From a virus, in the IMG/VR virus record IMGVR_UViG_3300003872_000001, positions 43,323 to 107,322 of that record: a stretch of DNA of 64,000 nucleotides; one strand, given 5' to 3'. A model generated the notes under the pieces. The model was not told the DNA's origin. It worked only from the letters and a program-made list of their open reading frames with translations, and made no database searches. This document shows, piece after piece, positions 8,813 to 18,298 of this stretch (positions within the stretch are counted from its first letter, which is position 1; each line of letters opens with the position of its first letter). Made by a program: the position numbers and the translations under genes.

Positions 8813-10273
8813 TTATTTATCCTTTTTTGTTATATTTAATTTTTTTCGTAGATCTTCTGGGTACCAATAAGGTATATACTCACCTTTTCTCATTTTAAGT
8901 AAATCTATAGTACTTAAGAAAGGTATAACATTTTTATCATATTGATTAGGTATCCAAAATCCTCTAGTGTTTAATAATAAATCCCAATCATAACCCATAG
9001 TTTTAAGATCGTCATATAGTTCCTTAGGAGTACATAATAATCCATTTTCACGATATAAAGGTTTAAATACACTTAATTGTAACATTTCACTAGTAATGTT
9101 AATAGCCCTTCTTAGACTACTATCTTCTTCAGTTTTTTTTCTAATTGTTGTCCTGCCTAAGTTAACTTCAGGATATATATCTAAATGATAATGAACTAAG
9201 CTACCATCTATACCATATCTATTATTACTTTTAATATAATGGAATTCAGTCAAACTAGGTAATACACCCTCATTTTGGCTAACTACTAATTCAATAGTAA
9301 ATCCACTAGCGCCACCTTTATTCCTAAGAGCAGTAAGCTTAACAATATTCAATTCTGTTTCACTAGCATCATCTTTAGATCTAGGATATTCTGGTAGTCT
9401 AGTAGATTGATTTTTTAATACTCTAGCTGTATGAGCATACCATGCTATGTTAGTTAAGAAGAAAAATTTAGGACCAACTCCTTTAATAGCATCATCCTGC
9501 TTCAGATATTGTAATTTTTTAGTGGGTTGATTATACATAGCTGGGCCGCTAGCCATATTAATCTTTTCACCAATATGTGCTGTTGTTAAAAAACATATAT
9601 TAGCTTTATTCCCTAATGTAGGAATACTACTTAGAAACTTAGTTTTAAATAAACCTTGTTTCATAAACGCAGTATTAGTTTTACTATCATCTATATCTTT
9701 ACTCATAAGCGAGCTTGTGGAACCTGGTTCAAATTCAGTAAGACTATCTATTTCAGCAAATGTGGGTATAATCAATTCTAATGGTTTTTTTGTATACGGG
9801 TCTCTGAATGCTGTAAAAATCATTCTAGTATTTTTAGATTTAGCTTTTTCATCTGCATATTTATTAATATCATTCACCCATTCATCTGCATTCTCTAAAG
9901 ATTTATCAGTTATATGCCAAAGTGCATTTTCTCCTAAGATTACACTATTCTCATCCATATTAACAAATGGTTTAGCTAGCATTGATAATCTGTCTAGAGA
10001 TACATTAACTTCGGTATCATATGTAGTCATAGCAGTTGGTGTGGAATATAATAGTTTATCAGCTGCTGACAACATTATATAGTGTGTTAAAGTGCTTTTA
10101 AATGAGTTACCTGTACCAACTACTGCCGACATGCCCCCAATACTTATACCACCATTAACCACGGTCTCCCCGTTTTTACCTATAACAAAATTTGCTGTTG
10201 GTATATCCATTAGAGCACCTATATTAATAGACACCTTAGGTAATGTCCTTGTTTTAGTATTAAATTTTAACAT
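8813..10273 (-). CDS. RecA/UvsX-like recombination ATPase
   Basis: 486 residues. A Walker A loop is seen at residues 53-61 (GTGNSFKST), a variant of GxxxxGKS/T. The following TTYDTEVNVS segment, an aspartate-bearing SLTEF strand and a FLTTAHIGEKINM strand fit a RecA-fold core. The arrangement resembles phage UvsX-type recombinases or DnaB-type RecA-fold ATPases rather than AAA+. The expected role is strand exchange in replication and repair. It heads the minus-strand operon and its ATG is preceded by AAGGA. A replicative helicase-loader or DnaB-like function cannot be excluded from sequence alone. Confidence 0.6.
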   Translation of the reverse strand: MLKFNTKTRTLPKVSINIGALMDIPTANFVIGKNGETVVNGGISIGGMSAVVGTGNSFKSTLTHYIMLSAADKLLYSTPTAMTTYDTEVNVSLDRLSMLAKPFVNMDENSVILGENALWHITDKSLENADEWVNDINKYADEKAKSKNTRMIFTAFRDPYTKKPLELIIPTFAEIDSLTEFEPGSTSSLMSKDIDDSKTNTAFMKQGLFKTKFLSSIPTLGNKANICFLTTAHIGEKINMASGPAMYNQPTKKLQYLKQDDAIKGVGPKFFFLTNIAWYAHTARVLKNQSTRLPEYPRSKDDASETELNIVKLTALRNKGGASGFTIELVVSQNEGVLPSLTEFHYIKSNNRYGIDGSLVHYHLDIYPEVNLGRTTIRKKTEEDSSLRRAINITSEMLQLSVFKPLYRENGLLCTPKELYDDLKTMGYDWDLLLNTRGFWIPNQYDKNVIPFLSTIDLLKMRKGEYIPYWYPEDLRKKLNITKKDK

Positions 10274-10442
10274 TTATATTCCTTTAATTTATTTCATCAA
10301 GTAATACATGTATAGTATAAATTATTTGTAATTTAACGAAAGCTAATTTATTCTAGTTTAGTATTATATGATAATATTTAATTTTAATTCTATTTCATTT
10401 AACATATGGAGTTAAAAAATAATACACACAAAAGGAAACAAA
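10274..10442. promoter_or_regulatory. Divergent intergenic region before RecA-like and HNH genes
   Basis: 169 bp of very AT-rich sequence between two divergently transcribed genes. It must hold leftward and rightward start signals. TATAAT-like blocks are present (for example around 10362-10375), but none matches the conserved early promoter found elsewhere in the window. Confidence 0.35.
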
Positions 10443-11888
10443 ATGGATAAGATAGAAACTAGGCATGAGTCAGTGGTAAATAGTTTATATAAAAGTATAT
10501 GTTATAAGTTAAGTAATGATAATAAAATTAGAATGTTCACTAAGGATCAATTAGATAAATATCTATTATCTAATGAAACATATAATACTATATTAAATAA
10601 TCTACAACATACACAAAATAAAGAAGACTACCCGGTATTAGACTATGTAGATAATGGTAGAAATGAAATATATTTAGACCATTTAACTATAGATACTAAA
10701 TCGGGCATATTGAAATTAACAGGTTCTAAAGTATGTAGTGTTTGTAAAAAGGAATTACCTTTAACAGATTTTGGTAAAACTGGTGTTAATAGTAGATCAG
10801 CTACCGGTAGACATTCAGCCTGTAAGAAATGTATTAGATTAAAAATGAAAGAGCCTAAACAACTATTATCTTTTATACATAGATATTTAGATAAAAATCC
10901 TAAAATAGATTTAAAATTTACTAGAGAAGAGATGTGGGATAGTTGGTTACGACCGGATAGTGAATTTATGAAGTTATATAACGCATGGGACAAAATAAAT
11001 ATAAATGATACTCCGAGAATAGAACTCATTGATAAAACTAAACCTTATACATTAGATAATATAAGGCCAATCACTATGAGAATACTTAAACGATTAGCTA
11101 AAGAATCCACTACTAAAGTATGTCAAAAATGTAAAAAAGAATTACCTAAAGAAGCATTCTCTATAAATAGTAAAACTAAAGATGGTAGAGATACTACTTG
11201 TAAACAGTGTACTATAAACGAAAGTAGAGATTTTCATAAGTTAGGATGGCGTATGTATAATGGTATGGTTGGTCGTAGTAAACGTAGAGGGCATGCGTTA
11301 CCGACATATGATAAATATGAGTTTCAAAAATGGTTAGAGAACCAACCTAATTACAAAACACTATACAATAATTGGAAAGAACATAATTGGAACGAAAATT
11401 ATTCTCCTAGTATTGACAGAATAAATAATTATATAGGTTATACTTTAGATAATATACAATTAACTACACGGGAAGCTAATAATGGTAAAGAGAGAATTCC
11501 TGTTTTACTATATGATAAAAGGGGCAATCTCTTAAAGTATTTTGTTAATATAAAAAATTGCGCAGAATATCTAGAGATACACCCAGTTACTATTTTTAGG
11601 AATGTTAAAAAAGGTAAATTTTACTATAATGAACATATAGTTATACCTGAAAGAATATTTTCTGAAATGTTATTAAAATCTATATTAAAAAGAGTAGTTA
11701 CTATAGTAGACAATAAAGATAAAATTTTATCTATAGGTAAAAAAGGTAACATTAAAGTGTATGATAATATTAAAGATTGCTCTAGTGATACTAATGATTC
11801 TCCTAAAGCTATTAATAATATATTAAGATCCGGTAATAAAAGAAAATTTAGCAAGAATGGTTATACATATGAAAAACTAGTTAAGTAG
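10443..11888 (+). CDS. Free-standing HNH homing endonuclease with two zinc ribbons
   Basis: 481 residues. Two CxxC...CxxC modules are visible: CSVC...CKKC near residues 98-130 and CQKC...CKQC near residues 226-257, each introduced by KVC and KKELP. A segment with SIDRINNYIGYTLDNIQL follows near residues 335-355, typical of phage HNH nucleases in which the His-Asn-His core is degenerate. NUMOD1-like DNA-binding repeats follow (NIKNCAEYLEIHPVTIFRNV and NIKDCSSDTNDSPKAINNIL). It is a separate gene between the RecA-like gene and head genes, not obviously inside an intron. Probable role: cutting an intronless or empty relative's genome at this locus. Confidence 0.75.
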   Translation: MDKIETRHESVVNSLYKSICYKLSNDNKIRMFTKDQLDKYLLSNETYNTILNNLQHTQNKEDYPVLDYVDNGRNEIYLDHLTIDTKSGILKLTGSKVCSVCKKELPLTDFGKTGVNSRSATGRHSACKKCIRLKMKEPKQLLSFIHRYLDKNPKIDLKFTREEMWDSWLRPDSEFMKLYNAWDKININDTPRIELIDKTKPYTLDNIRPITMRILKRLAKESTTKVCQKCKKELPKEAFSINSKTKDGRDTTCKQCTINESRDFHKLGWRMYNGMVGRSKRRGHALPTYDKYEFQKWLENQPNYKTLYNNWKEHNWNENYSPSIDRINNYIGYTLDNIQLTTREANNGKERIPVLLYDKRGNLLKYFVNIKNCAEYLEIHPVTIFRNVKKGKFYYNEHIVIPERIFSEMLLKSILKRVVTIVDNKDKILSIGKKGNIKVYDNIKDCSSDTNDSPKAINNILRSGNKRKFSKNGYTYEKLVK

Positions 11889-11939
11889 CTAAATTCTAAT
11901 ATTTCTTGAATGTTCCAAAATAAAAATAAGGTTAATGTC

Positions 11940-12812
11940 ATGACAGAAAATGTATTAAAAGAATATAGGTTAGCTATAGAGAGTTTACCTAATTTAAAAC
12001 AACGCGTAGATATGTTAGAATCTTCTAATGAGAATTTAGGAGCTGTATTCAATAGTGTCTCAGGATTTATAACATCACAATTCACAGCTATATATAATAC
12101 CTTTAGTAATAACAGCAGTAGATTAGAGAAGGTTAATAAAAAAGATCTAAGCGAACAAGCGAAAGACCTTATTAAAACTAAAAAAGATATAGCTAAAATT
12201 ATATCTAGTAAAGAAATGGCTACTTTACATAATATTGAAGTGCCTGTACCACTAGGTATGAAAGTAGATATGCTTACTGCATCAAGTTATCTAAATACAG
12301 CAACTACTAGAATCTCTAAAAAGATATTAGTGTATATATACGAAGTAGATACATTAGTTAGTAAAATGTTAGCTGACGCTGACTATAGGAAGAAACTTAA
12401 ACCAGGCAAAATGTTCTTTGAAATACGAAGTGACTCTAATGATAATTTAGATAATATAAAAGCTATCATTGATGAAAATGGTGTTAAAGATAGGATGACT
12501 CTAGATAACCTTTTACCTAACTTAAATAGTTTAAATTCAATTTTAGCTAATTTAAATAGTGCTAATAACACACTCACTTATAGTAAGGTAAAAAAAATAG
12601 CAGAATCTATAAATGAATTAAGTAGCAAAATAAATGATTTATACGAATATTATACTGATAATAAAGATCTCGGTATAACTAAATCTAGTATATCTGAATT
12701 AGCTTATGGTGTAGAAAATCTAGCAGATTATACTACTAGTAGTATAACAGTTTTCTATTTAGTTAACCAACTGAATAGTTCATTTGTCAATATGATAAAA
12801 TTAATAAAATAA
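11940..12812 (+). CDS. Likely internal head protein, 290 residues
   Basis: The ATG at 11940 (MTENVLKE) with AAGGT 7 nt upstream is preferred over an in-frame ATG at 11910. The protein is almost entirely helical and coiled-coil-like, with an Ala-Ile-Glu site near residue 13 that would suit an S/A-x-E phiKZ-type prohead protease. It is followed after 9 nt by a similarly built protein. An inner-body or scaffold-like head component is inferred from layout and composition. A TTTCTTGAATG motif just upstream may be a promoter element. Confidence 0.5.
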   Translation: MTENVLKEYRLAIESLPNLKQRVDMLESSNENLGAVFNSVSGFITSQFTAIYNTFSNNSSRLEKVNKKDLSEQAKDLIKTKKDIAKIISSKEMATLHNIEVPVPLGMKVDMLTASSYLNTATTRISKKILVYIYEVDTLVSKMLADADYRKKLKPGKMFFEIRSDSNDNLDNIKAIIDENGVKDRMTLDNLLPNLNSLNSILANLNSANNTLTYSKVKKIAESINELSSKINDLYEYYTDNKDLGITKSSISELAYGVENLADYTTSSITVFYLVNQLNSSFVNMIKLIK

Positions 12813-12821
12813 GGAAACAGA

Positions 12822-14126
12822 ATGAAGTTATTCGACTTAAGTAATGAAGAAGTAGTTGCTACTGAAGCATATGTACCAAATGAAGATATGGTTGAAGAAA
12901 TAACTAACCTACAGAATGAGATAGTTATGAGTTGTGAGGCTATGACTGAAGGTCTAGCTACAGTTGAAAGACTAGAGACTATGTTAGCTAGTCACGAGAA
13001 TCTACCAAAGAATATTAAGTCTGATGTAGCTTATTGTAATGTAGCTACAGAGAACATCTCTATGGTATGTGCTAATATAGGCCTAACTCCGTCAGTACAA
13101 GTATCTGTAGAGTCTATAGATGATAAAGAACTAGGATCGCTATCTACTGAAGATATTAAAGATACTATACAAAAAATAATAAATGCAATCAAGAAGATGT
13201 TCTTGAAAGTAGCAGCTAAGATCAAACAGTTCATAACTAAACTAGTTCATAATGGTAGAAGACTAGATGCTAGATTGGATGCATTTAAAAAAATAGTTAA
13301 TGACTCTAAAGCAGAAGATGTGCAAGATGAAAAGAAAGAAATTTTATTAAAGAAATTAAAGAAATTCACAACTTTATTTTCAGCTGCATTAGATGATGGC
13401 GCTTCTGGTTCATTAACACTTAAACAACTTGATACATTAATTAGCTTTAGTTCAGAATACAAAAACGTGGATAGTTCTATTGAAGTACCAGAAGAATTAA
13501 TGAATGCTTTCATGAATGGTTTTGCTGACCCTGAAAATGAAGACAAAATATGGGCCGATATCGTTAAACGTTACGAGCATAATTATAAAACTCTATTCGG
13601 TAAACTATTACATAATCTGGCTAAGAATAAAATAGAAGGAGATGACGAAAAAAAAATTGTAACTGATATAAAAATACAGCCAATACGCGTGGATGGTGAT
13701 GTGATTTCCGGTATGATATACTACATGTATACCAAGAATAAAGATAAAGAACCAGAACTTATGTTAAAATTTATGAGCTTTAAATGTGACCAAGATCGGG
13801 TATTCCATGATACTTCAAGTGAGAAAGTTTCTGTTCCGGATTTAGCAGATGTTAAAAAATTTATATCTGGTATTGAAAAGCCTAGTTCCGTATTAAGTAA
13901 ATTATCTAAAGGTGGTGAAGAAGATTTAGACACAACTGAAAGATCTATTAAAAGATTAGAAGAAATTGTCAAAGACGATGATAGTGAAAGTGTTCGTATT
14001 AGTTCAAAAATTAATGAAATATATAGTATAGTTCCTAAAGTAGTTAATGGTAATATTATTAACTATTATAACAATATTGTTAATATATTAGATTTATTTT
14101 CTGCATATATTGTAGTTAAAAAATAA
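12822..14126 (+). CDS. Probable protease-processed internal head protein
   Basis: 434 residues, AAGGA 8 nt before the ATG. The N-terminal MKLFDLSNEEVVATEA and the acidic, helical first 100 residues look like the propeptides of phiKZ-family internal head proteins. Candidate processing sites of the S/A-x-E type are A13-T14-E15 and S95-V96-E97. After residue 105 the protein becomes Lys-rich with amphipathic helices (IINAIKKMFLKVAAKIKQFI). The expected role is packaging in the head with or around DNA. It pairs with the preceding 290-residue gene. The protease that could cut it is at 36213-36977. Exact orthology not established. Confidence 0.55.
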   Translation: MKLFDLSNEEVVATEAYVPNEDMVEEITNLQNEIVMSCEAMTEGLATVERLETMLASHENLPKNIKSDVAYCNVATENISMVCANIGLTPSVQVSVESIDDKELGSLSTEDIKDTIQKIINAIKKMFLKVAAKIKQFITKLVHNGRRLDARLDAFKKIVNDSKAEDVQDEKKEILLKKLKKFTTLFSAALDDGASGSLTLKQLDTLISFSSEYKNVDSSIEVPEELMNAFMNGFADPENEDKIWADIVKRYEHNYKTLFGKLLHNLAKNKIEGDDEKKIVTDIKIQPIRVDGDVISGMIYYMYTKNKDKEPELMLKFMSFKCDQDRVFHDTSSEKVSVPDLADVKKFISGIEKPSSVLSKLSKGGEEDLDTTERSIKRLEEIVKDDDSESVRISSKINEIYSIVPKVVNGNIINYYNNIVNILDLFSAYIVVKK

Positions 14127-14133
14127 GTATAGT

Positions 14134-14167
14134 TATACGCTAGTAGCTAATATGCTACTAGTGTATA
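14134..14167 (+). terminator. Hairpin after internal head protein genes
   Basis: Stem TATACGCTAGTAGC with GCTACTAGTGTATA, one G-U pair, loop TAATAT, 8 nt after the stop codon. GTAGC/GCTAC family. Confidence 0.7.
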
Positions 14168-14221
14168 TAACTTTTAAATTACTTATTTCATTAGTGGAAA
14201 ATAGAAAATAAAGGTTAAGAA

Positions 14222-15649
14222 ATGTCTAAAACTAAAGAAGAGAATGATATTGAAGTAGAACCTACATATCATATGGTTATATATTGTGATGGAAGTGCTG
14301 GGCCTACTAATCCCGGATTCTATGGTACTGGTATACATGGTTATATTTATAGTAATAAAAGTATAGGTATGAAAAATGGTGACCGGCCTAATAAGTTTAT
14401 GATAACCGATATGGGGTATATAGAAAATGGTCAAATGAGTGATAAGGCTAATACTATTATTCCATTAGTCTACTTAGATGGCTATAGGTCTAATAATGGT
14501 ATAAATAGTAATAATGCTGCTGAAATAGATGGTATACAAATAGCTATAGAAACTGCTCTGGATAATTCTAAATATAAAATATCGTCTATCTATATTAAAA
14601 CAGATAGTCTATATGCTATGGGTGTTTTTGAGAAAGCTAAAGGGAGTGTGAAAATTTGGGATACACCAGACAGACCTAATATCGAAAGATATTGGTTAGC
14701 TAAGGATATATTAGAAAGAGCTAAAGAAGTTAACCTTGAAATTAATATTATTAAAGTACTTGGACATAGTACTGCTATCGGTAATCATTTAGCTGATAGG
14801 ATGGCATTCTTAGGTAGAGATATGAGTGGTAAGTATTCTAAAGATGAAACTATTATTAAATATACCGAACCAAAATACTGGAAGCCTAAAATAATTAAAA
14901 ATTCTCTTATTAATTTTAAGAATTTATACTTTATGAAAGGTCTGACTAATCCTAATATGTATTCTATATTAAATTATGGTGATGTGGAATTAGGTAAAAA
15001 AACAAACACAGCAACATTTGGGCTAGTTAAATTAAATGAGCCTATTACATATATTAATAATATTATAGATCAATTTAACAGGTATCTAGGAACTAAAGCA
15101 GTTATTTCAACTATAGATCTTAGTGTACTTTATTCGCAACGCATGATGCATTATTATGATTTATTTAAAGATGAAATACTTATTCCTAATCCTAGAGGTA
15201 GAAAATACTTAGCTGTTCTAGAAGAAGATATAGTGTGTAGTGAAGTATACCCGCCTGGATTAGCTAAAAGTGCCCTAGACAAGACTTTGATACTTAATAA
15301 TATCATCTATGATTATGAACATGAGAAGAATATGTTCCACTATGTAGATATAACAGATAAGATTTATGGTGTGGACAGTAAAGGTAAACCTAAAACTCTA
15401 CTAACACAAACTGATACTATAATAGATGTTACTATAGAATGTGGTGTTGTTAAATTAGAAGTAGGCACAGATATAATAAATAGAAATTTACTTAAGAAGA
15501 TTGAAAATGAAGAAACTAAAGTTTATTTAGTTTATGTATATAAAAGTAAAACTAGTGTACAATACTGGACCTTAGTTGATGCTACTAAGGTTAATAATAT
15601 TGGTGTGTACTGTAATTTTTATACTGGTTATTTATTCTGTAAAAAGTAA
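14222..15649 (+). CDS. RNase H family protein with long C-terminal extension
   Basis: 475 residues. The first 200 residues are an RNase HI domain with the complete metal-binding set: D23 in YCDGS, E101 in NNAAEIDG, D128 in KTDSLYAM and D192 in GNHLADRMA, plus the conserved H182 in LGHST. It would cleave RNA in RNA-DNA hybrids, for example primers or R-loops, in phage replication. The remaining 275 residues have no recognised domain and make the protein about three times longer than cellular RNase HI. Possible substrate-binding or virion module. AAGG precedes the ATG, and it stands alone between two hairpins. Confidence 0.85.
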   Translation: MSKTKEENDIEVEPTYHMVIYCDGSAGPTNPGFYGTGIHGYIYSNKSIGMKNGDRPNKFMITDMGYIENGQMSDKANTIIPLVYLDGYRSNNGINSNNAAEIDGIQIAIETALDNSKYKISSIYIKTDSLYAMGVFEKAKGSVKIWDTPDRPNIERYWLAKDILERAKEVNLEINIIKVLGHSTAIGNHLADRMAFLGRDMSGKYSKDETIIKYTEPKYWKPKIIKNSLINFKNLYFMKGLTNPNMYSILNYGDVELGKKTNTATFGLVKLNEPITYINNIIDQFNRYLGTKAVISTIDLSVLYSQRMMHYYDLFKDEILIPNPRGRKYLAVLEEDIVCSEVYPPGLAKSALDKTLILNNIIYDYEHEKNMFHYVDITDKIYGVDSKGKPKTLLTQTDTIIDVTIECGVVKLEVGTDIINRNLLKKIENEETKVYLVYVYKSKTSVQYWTLVDATKVNNIGVYCNFYTGYLFCKK

Positions 15650-15654
15650 TATCT

Positions 15655-15682
15655 GTATACTAGTAGGCAACTACTGGTATAC
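15655..15682 (+). terminator. Hairpin after RNase H gene
   Basis: Stem GTATACTAGTAG and CTACTGGTATAC (one G-T wobble) with loop GCAA, starting 5 nt after the stop codon. Confidence 0.65.
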
Positions 15683-15770
15683 TTGTAAGCATTTCTTGAA
15701 TAATATGTAACCTTTAGTTATTAAAAAGAGGTTCATTATGTTAAATATGAAAAATTAATAAGGAATGATT

Positions 15771-16178
15771 ATGTCTGATAATAGTATATTTACCGATGAC
15801 GAAAAAGAAATATTAGAACTTACTAAAAAAGTAAGAATCGATGCTTTAAAATCTTTAACAAAAAATGGCTCACCTGTAAAAACTAATGAACTAAGAATAT
15901 TAAATGAAATAAGTACATCTTTAGATAAGGTTGTACAAGATTCTGCGTCAAATAGACTTAAGTCAGAGGATGTTAAAAATAGTAGTGCCACTGTAGATTT
16001 AGTTAGGGAGACATTATTAAATGCTCAGAAGATTAAAAGTAAAATGACCATGAATACTGTACGTGAATTAGATAGCAATTTTAAATTAGAACATATTGTT
16101 CCCGGTCATACTGATATCAACCCTGGTAAACTAGAGCCTTCTGAATTTATAGATATTAACGATGGAGATGCCAAATGA
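15771..16178 (+). CDS. Small helical protein, possibly small terminase-like
   Basis: 135 residues from ATG 15771, which has AAGGA at 6 nt; an in-frame ATG at 15765 overlaps the ribosome binding site. The N-terminal half (TKNGSPVKTNELRILNEISTSLDKVV) resembles the helix-turn-helix and helical segments of some phage small terminase subunits, but no diagnostic motif can be claimed. It overlaps the next gene by ATGA, so the two are co-translated. A TTTCTTGAATAAT motif lies about 70 nt upstream. Confidence 0.5.
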   Translation: MSDNSIFTDDEKEILELTKKVRIDALKSLTKNGSPVKTNELRILNEISTSLDKVVQDSASNRLKSEDVKNSSATVDLVRETLLNAQKIKSKMTMNTVRELDSNFKLEHIVPGHTDINPGKLEPSEFIDINDGDAK

Positions 16179-16978
16179 TAATCAACTCACAAAGAACTAT
16201 ATACGCACTAGACATGCAATCACATATGATGCTAGGTATGCCATATGAAACATTACCGAATACTACATTAAATGAAAAATATAATTTTTTAACTAACTTA
16301 ACTACAAATGGTGTATATCCTACTATTAAATATCTGGTAATAGGTAAGGGCGGTACACCTAAGTTCACTAATAGTCTAATGAAGCACTCTGCACACACAG
16401 CTAAAGATGCAGCACTATTCGAACAAGTTCCTTTTGTGATGAAAACACATGAGACTGATTTGTCTGCAGCAGACCAAGCTAAATATAGATTTAGATTTAT
16501 AGAGATTCATAATGGTGTAGAATATGTATGTTACTATTTAAAAATTATTCCATCGATTGATTTAAATCGTGGTATTTACCAGGTTAATGTTGTTGGTAAT
16601 GATGGTAAGTTAGGTTACTTCGACACAAACAGAAGCGATATATTACTACCTAAACCAGCGGCTAATATAAATTATTTAGATACAGCAAATAGTGTTTACC
16701 TTGCAAAAAGTATGAAAGTTATGTTCGAGATGACTATTGATGATATAGACAACCTTAAAGAAGTATATAAAATACTTTATAAGGAACCTGTTAACATAAC
16801 TGAAATTGGAGTTTGTAGCGGGATTGACACACCTATTGCTAGTGGAGCTATTGAGGCTAAATGCGTACAACTTAATTACTTTGTAGGAGTAGACATTAAT
16901 CTGGTAGAAGATCTTGACGCCAATGGCCAGTTTATTAGATCGATAGAAATTGGTGGTAGTGAAATGTTAATAATGTAA
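16175..16978 (+). CDS. Probable virion structural protein, 267 residues
   Basis: Starts inside the stop codon of the preceding gene (ATGATAA context), so it is translationally coupled. Beta-rich with a few long helices; contains YPTIKYLVIGKGG near residue 50 and VGVDINLVEDL near residue 240. The composition suits a tail, baseplate or neck component. No family is named with confidence. It is followed after 14 nt by the RuvC gene. Confidence 0.5.
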   Translation: MIINSQRTIYALDMQSHMMLGMPYETLPNTTLNEKYNFLTNLTTNGVYPTIKYLVIGKGGTPKFTNSLMKHSAHTAKDAALFEQVPFVMKTHETDLSAADQAKYRFRFIEIHNGVEYVCYYLKIIPSIDLNRGIYQVNVVGNDGKLGYFDTNRSDILLPKPAANINYLDTANSVYLAKSMKVMFEMTIDDIDNLKEVYKILYKEPVNITEIGVCSGIDTPIASGAIEAKCVQLNYFVGVDINLVEDLDANGQFIRSIEIGGSEMLIM

Positions 16979-16992
16979 ATTAAGGAGGATCT

Positions 16993-17547
16993 ATGGATAC
17001 AATTAATATTTTAGCAATAGATCCTGGTGGGAATACAGGTGTTTCTATATTTACTATAAATGTAGTTACTATTGAAATCGTTAATATAGAAACATTTTTT
17101 ATAGATTTAGAATATTATGATAAAGATAATGATTATGAAAAACTAAAAAATAAACTATTAGGTTTAAGCGTTAGCATAAAACATATAATAGATGTTTATA
17201 ATCCACACATACTAGCAATTGAAGATACATTTGTAAATTATAGATTTCCCAAATCAGCAATTTATCTTTCCCAATATATAGCAACTATTGAACTAGCTGT
17301 AATGTCGTCTAATAAATTTATTAAAATATATAAATATCCTCCTAAACTTATAAAATATTATGTAGGAGCTAAAGGTAATGCCGATAAAGATATGATGTTA
17401 GCTAGAGTAGCTCTTATACCTGAGATAACTAAATATATTAACCCATACCATATAACTGAACATGAAATCGATAGTTTAGCTATAGGTTATATTACTATAA
17501 ATTTTATACGAGAAGATCCTTTACAATTATTAATCCTTTGTAGTTAG
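16993..17547 (+). CDS. ruvC: RuvC-like Holliday junction resolvase
   Basis: 184 residues, the usual RuvC length. The RNase H-fold catalytic acids are present: D10 in AIDPGGNTG, E77 in LAIEDTF, and E156/D160 in TEHEIDSLAIGY. It would cut branched DNA before packaging or during recombination, working with the RecA-like and gp46-like proteins in this window. AGGAGG precedes the ATG at 5 nt. The omega-RNA-like element lies directly downstream, but the protein is a classic short RuvC with no TnpB zinc finger or helical domain. Confidence 0.85.
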   Translation: MDTINILAIDPGGNTGVSIFTINVVTIEIVNIETFFIDLEYYDKDNDYEKLKNKLLGLSVSIKHIIDVYNPHILAIEDTFVNYRFPKSAIYLSQYIATIELAVMSSNKFIKIYKYPPKLIKYYVGAKGNADKDMMLARVALIPEITKYINPYHITEHEIDSLAIGYITINFIREDPLQLLILCS

Positions 17548-17552
17548 TAAAA

Positions 17553-17688
17553 CTTCATCCTTCAGAGCTGGGTAACACTAGAGTGTTACAACTAGTAATA
17601 TAACTATCAAGTACTATAGGTAGGGAACCGACCTTAGCTGCTCTTAGAGTAGTCTAGAAGCCACCTCGTTCGCAAAGTGGTAGTTCAC
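17553..17688 (+). ncRNA. Omega-RNA-like / IS605-type right-end element without tnpB
   Basis: About 136 nt in the untranslated gap after ruvC. It reads like the 3' end of TnpB-associated (IS200/IS605) loci: CCTTCAGAGCTGGGTAACACT, then GGTAGGGAACCGACCTTAG, then GAAGCCACC, a loop and GTGGTAGTTCAC ending at 17688. The GAAGCC-stem-GGTAGTTCAC ending is the typical omega-RNA/right-end signature of these elements, with CCAC pairing to GTGG. No tnpB or tnpA frame is found in the window. The next bases (TAATGATATAACATAC) would be the guide. It may be a relic, a non-autonomous element, or a guide RNA acting with a TnpB encoded elsewhere. Recognition is from memory of the family. Confidence 0.6.
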
Positions 17689-17698
17689 TAATGATATA

Positions 17699-17729
17699 AC
17701 ATACTATTAGGTATTACCTAATAGTGTGT
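17699..17729 (+). terminator. Hairpin after the omega-RNA-like element
   Basis: Stem ACATACTATTAGGT with ACCTAATAGTGTGT, one wobble, 3-nt loop. It begins 11 nt after the TTCAC end, so it could terminate the RNA or form part of its presumed guide. Confidence 0.6.
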
Positions 17730-17784
17730 AAATATTTGACATATATCACTTCCCTGAATGAAGAAAATATAAATAGGAGGAGCT

Positions 17785-18264
17785 ATGATTAAAAGGATTA
17801 TAAATAAGTTACAAAATTATTTAAATATACATAATGAAGACCCAATCATAGTAAAAATTAATAAATTAGAATCACATATTTCTAAATATGAATTTAATCC
17901 TTATTTAACAGCAAGTAATATAGAAGTCATACATCCAGATATATTGATCTATACAAAAGCCATTAATGACTTACTTGCACAAAATTTATCTAAAAATTAT
18001 ATTAAGGTACAACCTATAAATAAGAATAGTGTATTAACAGTCCATATAGGTACCTTCTGGACTGATCAAGGCAATTTACTAACAAATACTAATGCAGCTT
18101 TTAAAGAGTGGCTAGAGGCCTCTAAAGAGCTTATTAATAGATACAATATAAATATCAAATTAGTAGGATCTGGTATACCATATAGTAATGCAGTCAAACT
18201 ACAACCATACATCACTAATATAAGGAGTATAATCAATACATTGGAATTAGATTACTTCTCTTAG
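17785..18264 (+). CDS. Unknown protein, 159 residues
   Basis: AGGAGGAGCT before the ATG gives a strong start. Contains a central beta segment (SVLTVHIGTFWTDQG) and a helical C-terminal half. No family recognised. It stands between the omega-RNA-like region and an early-type promoter. Confidence 0.6.
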   Translation: MIKRIINKLQNYLNIHNEDPIIVKINKLESHISKYEFNPYLTASNIEVIHPDILIYTKAINDLLAQNLSKNYIKVQPINKNSVLTVHIGTFWTDQGNLLTNTNAAFKEWLEASKELINRYNINIKLVGSGIPYSNAVKLQPYITNIRSIINTLELDYFS

Positions 18265-18298
18265 TTACCAGAAGTAAGTATTTGAGATATGTGCGTAT

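Noticed and set aside
16993-17547. RuvC-like gene as a TnpB remnant because of the adjacent omega-RNA-like sequence
   Set aside because: Length and motif layout are those of a complete RuvC resolvase; no TnpB helical domain or CxxC zinc finger.
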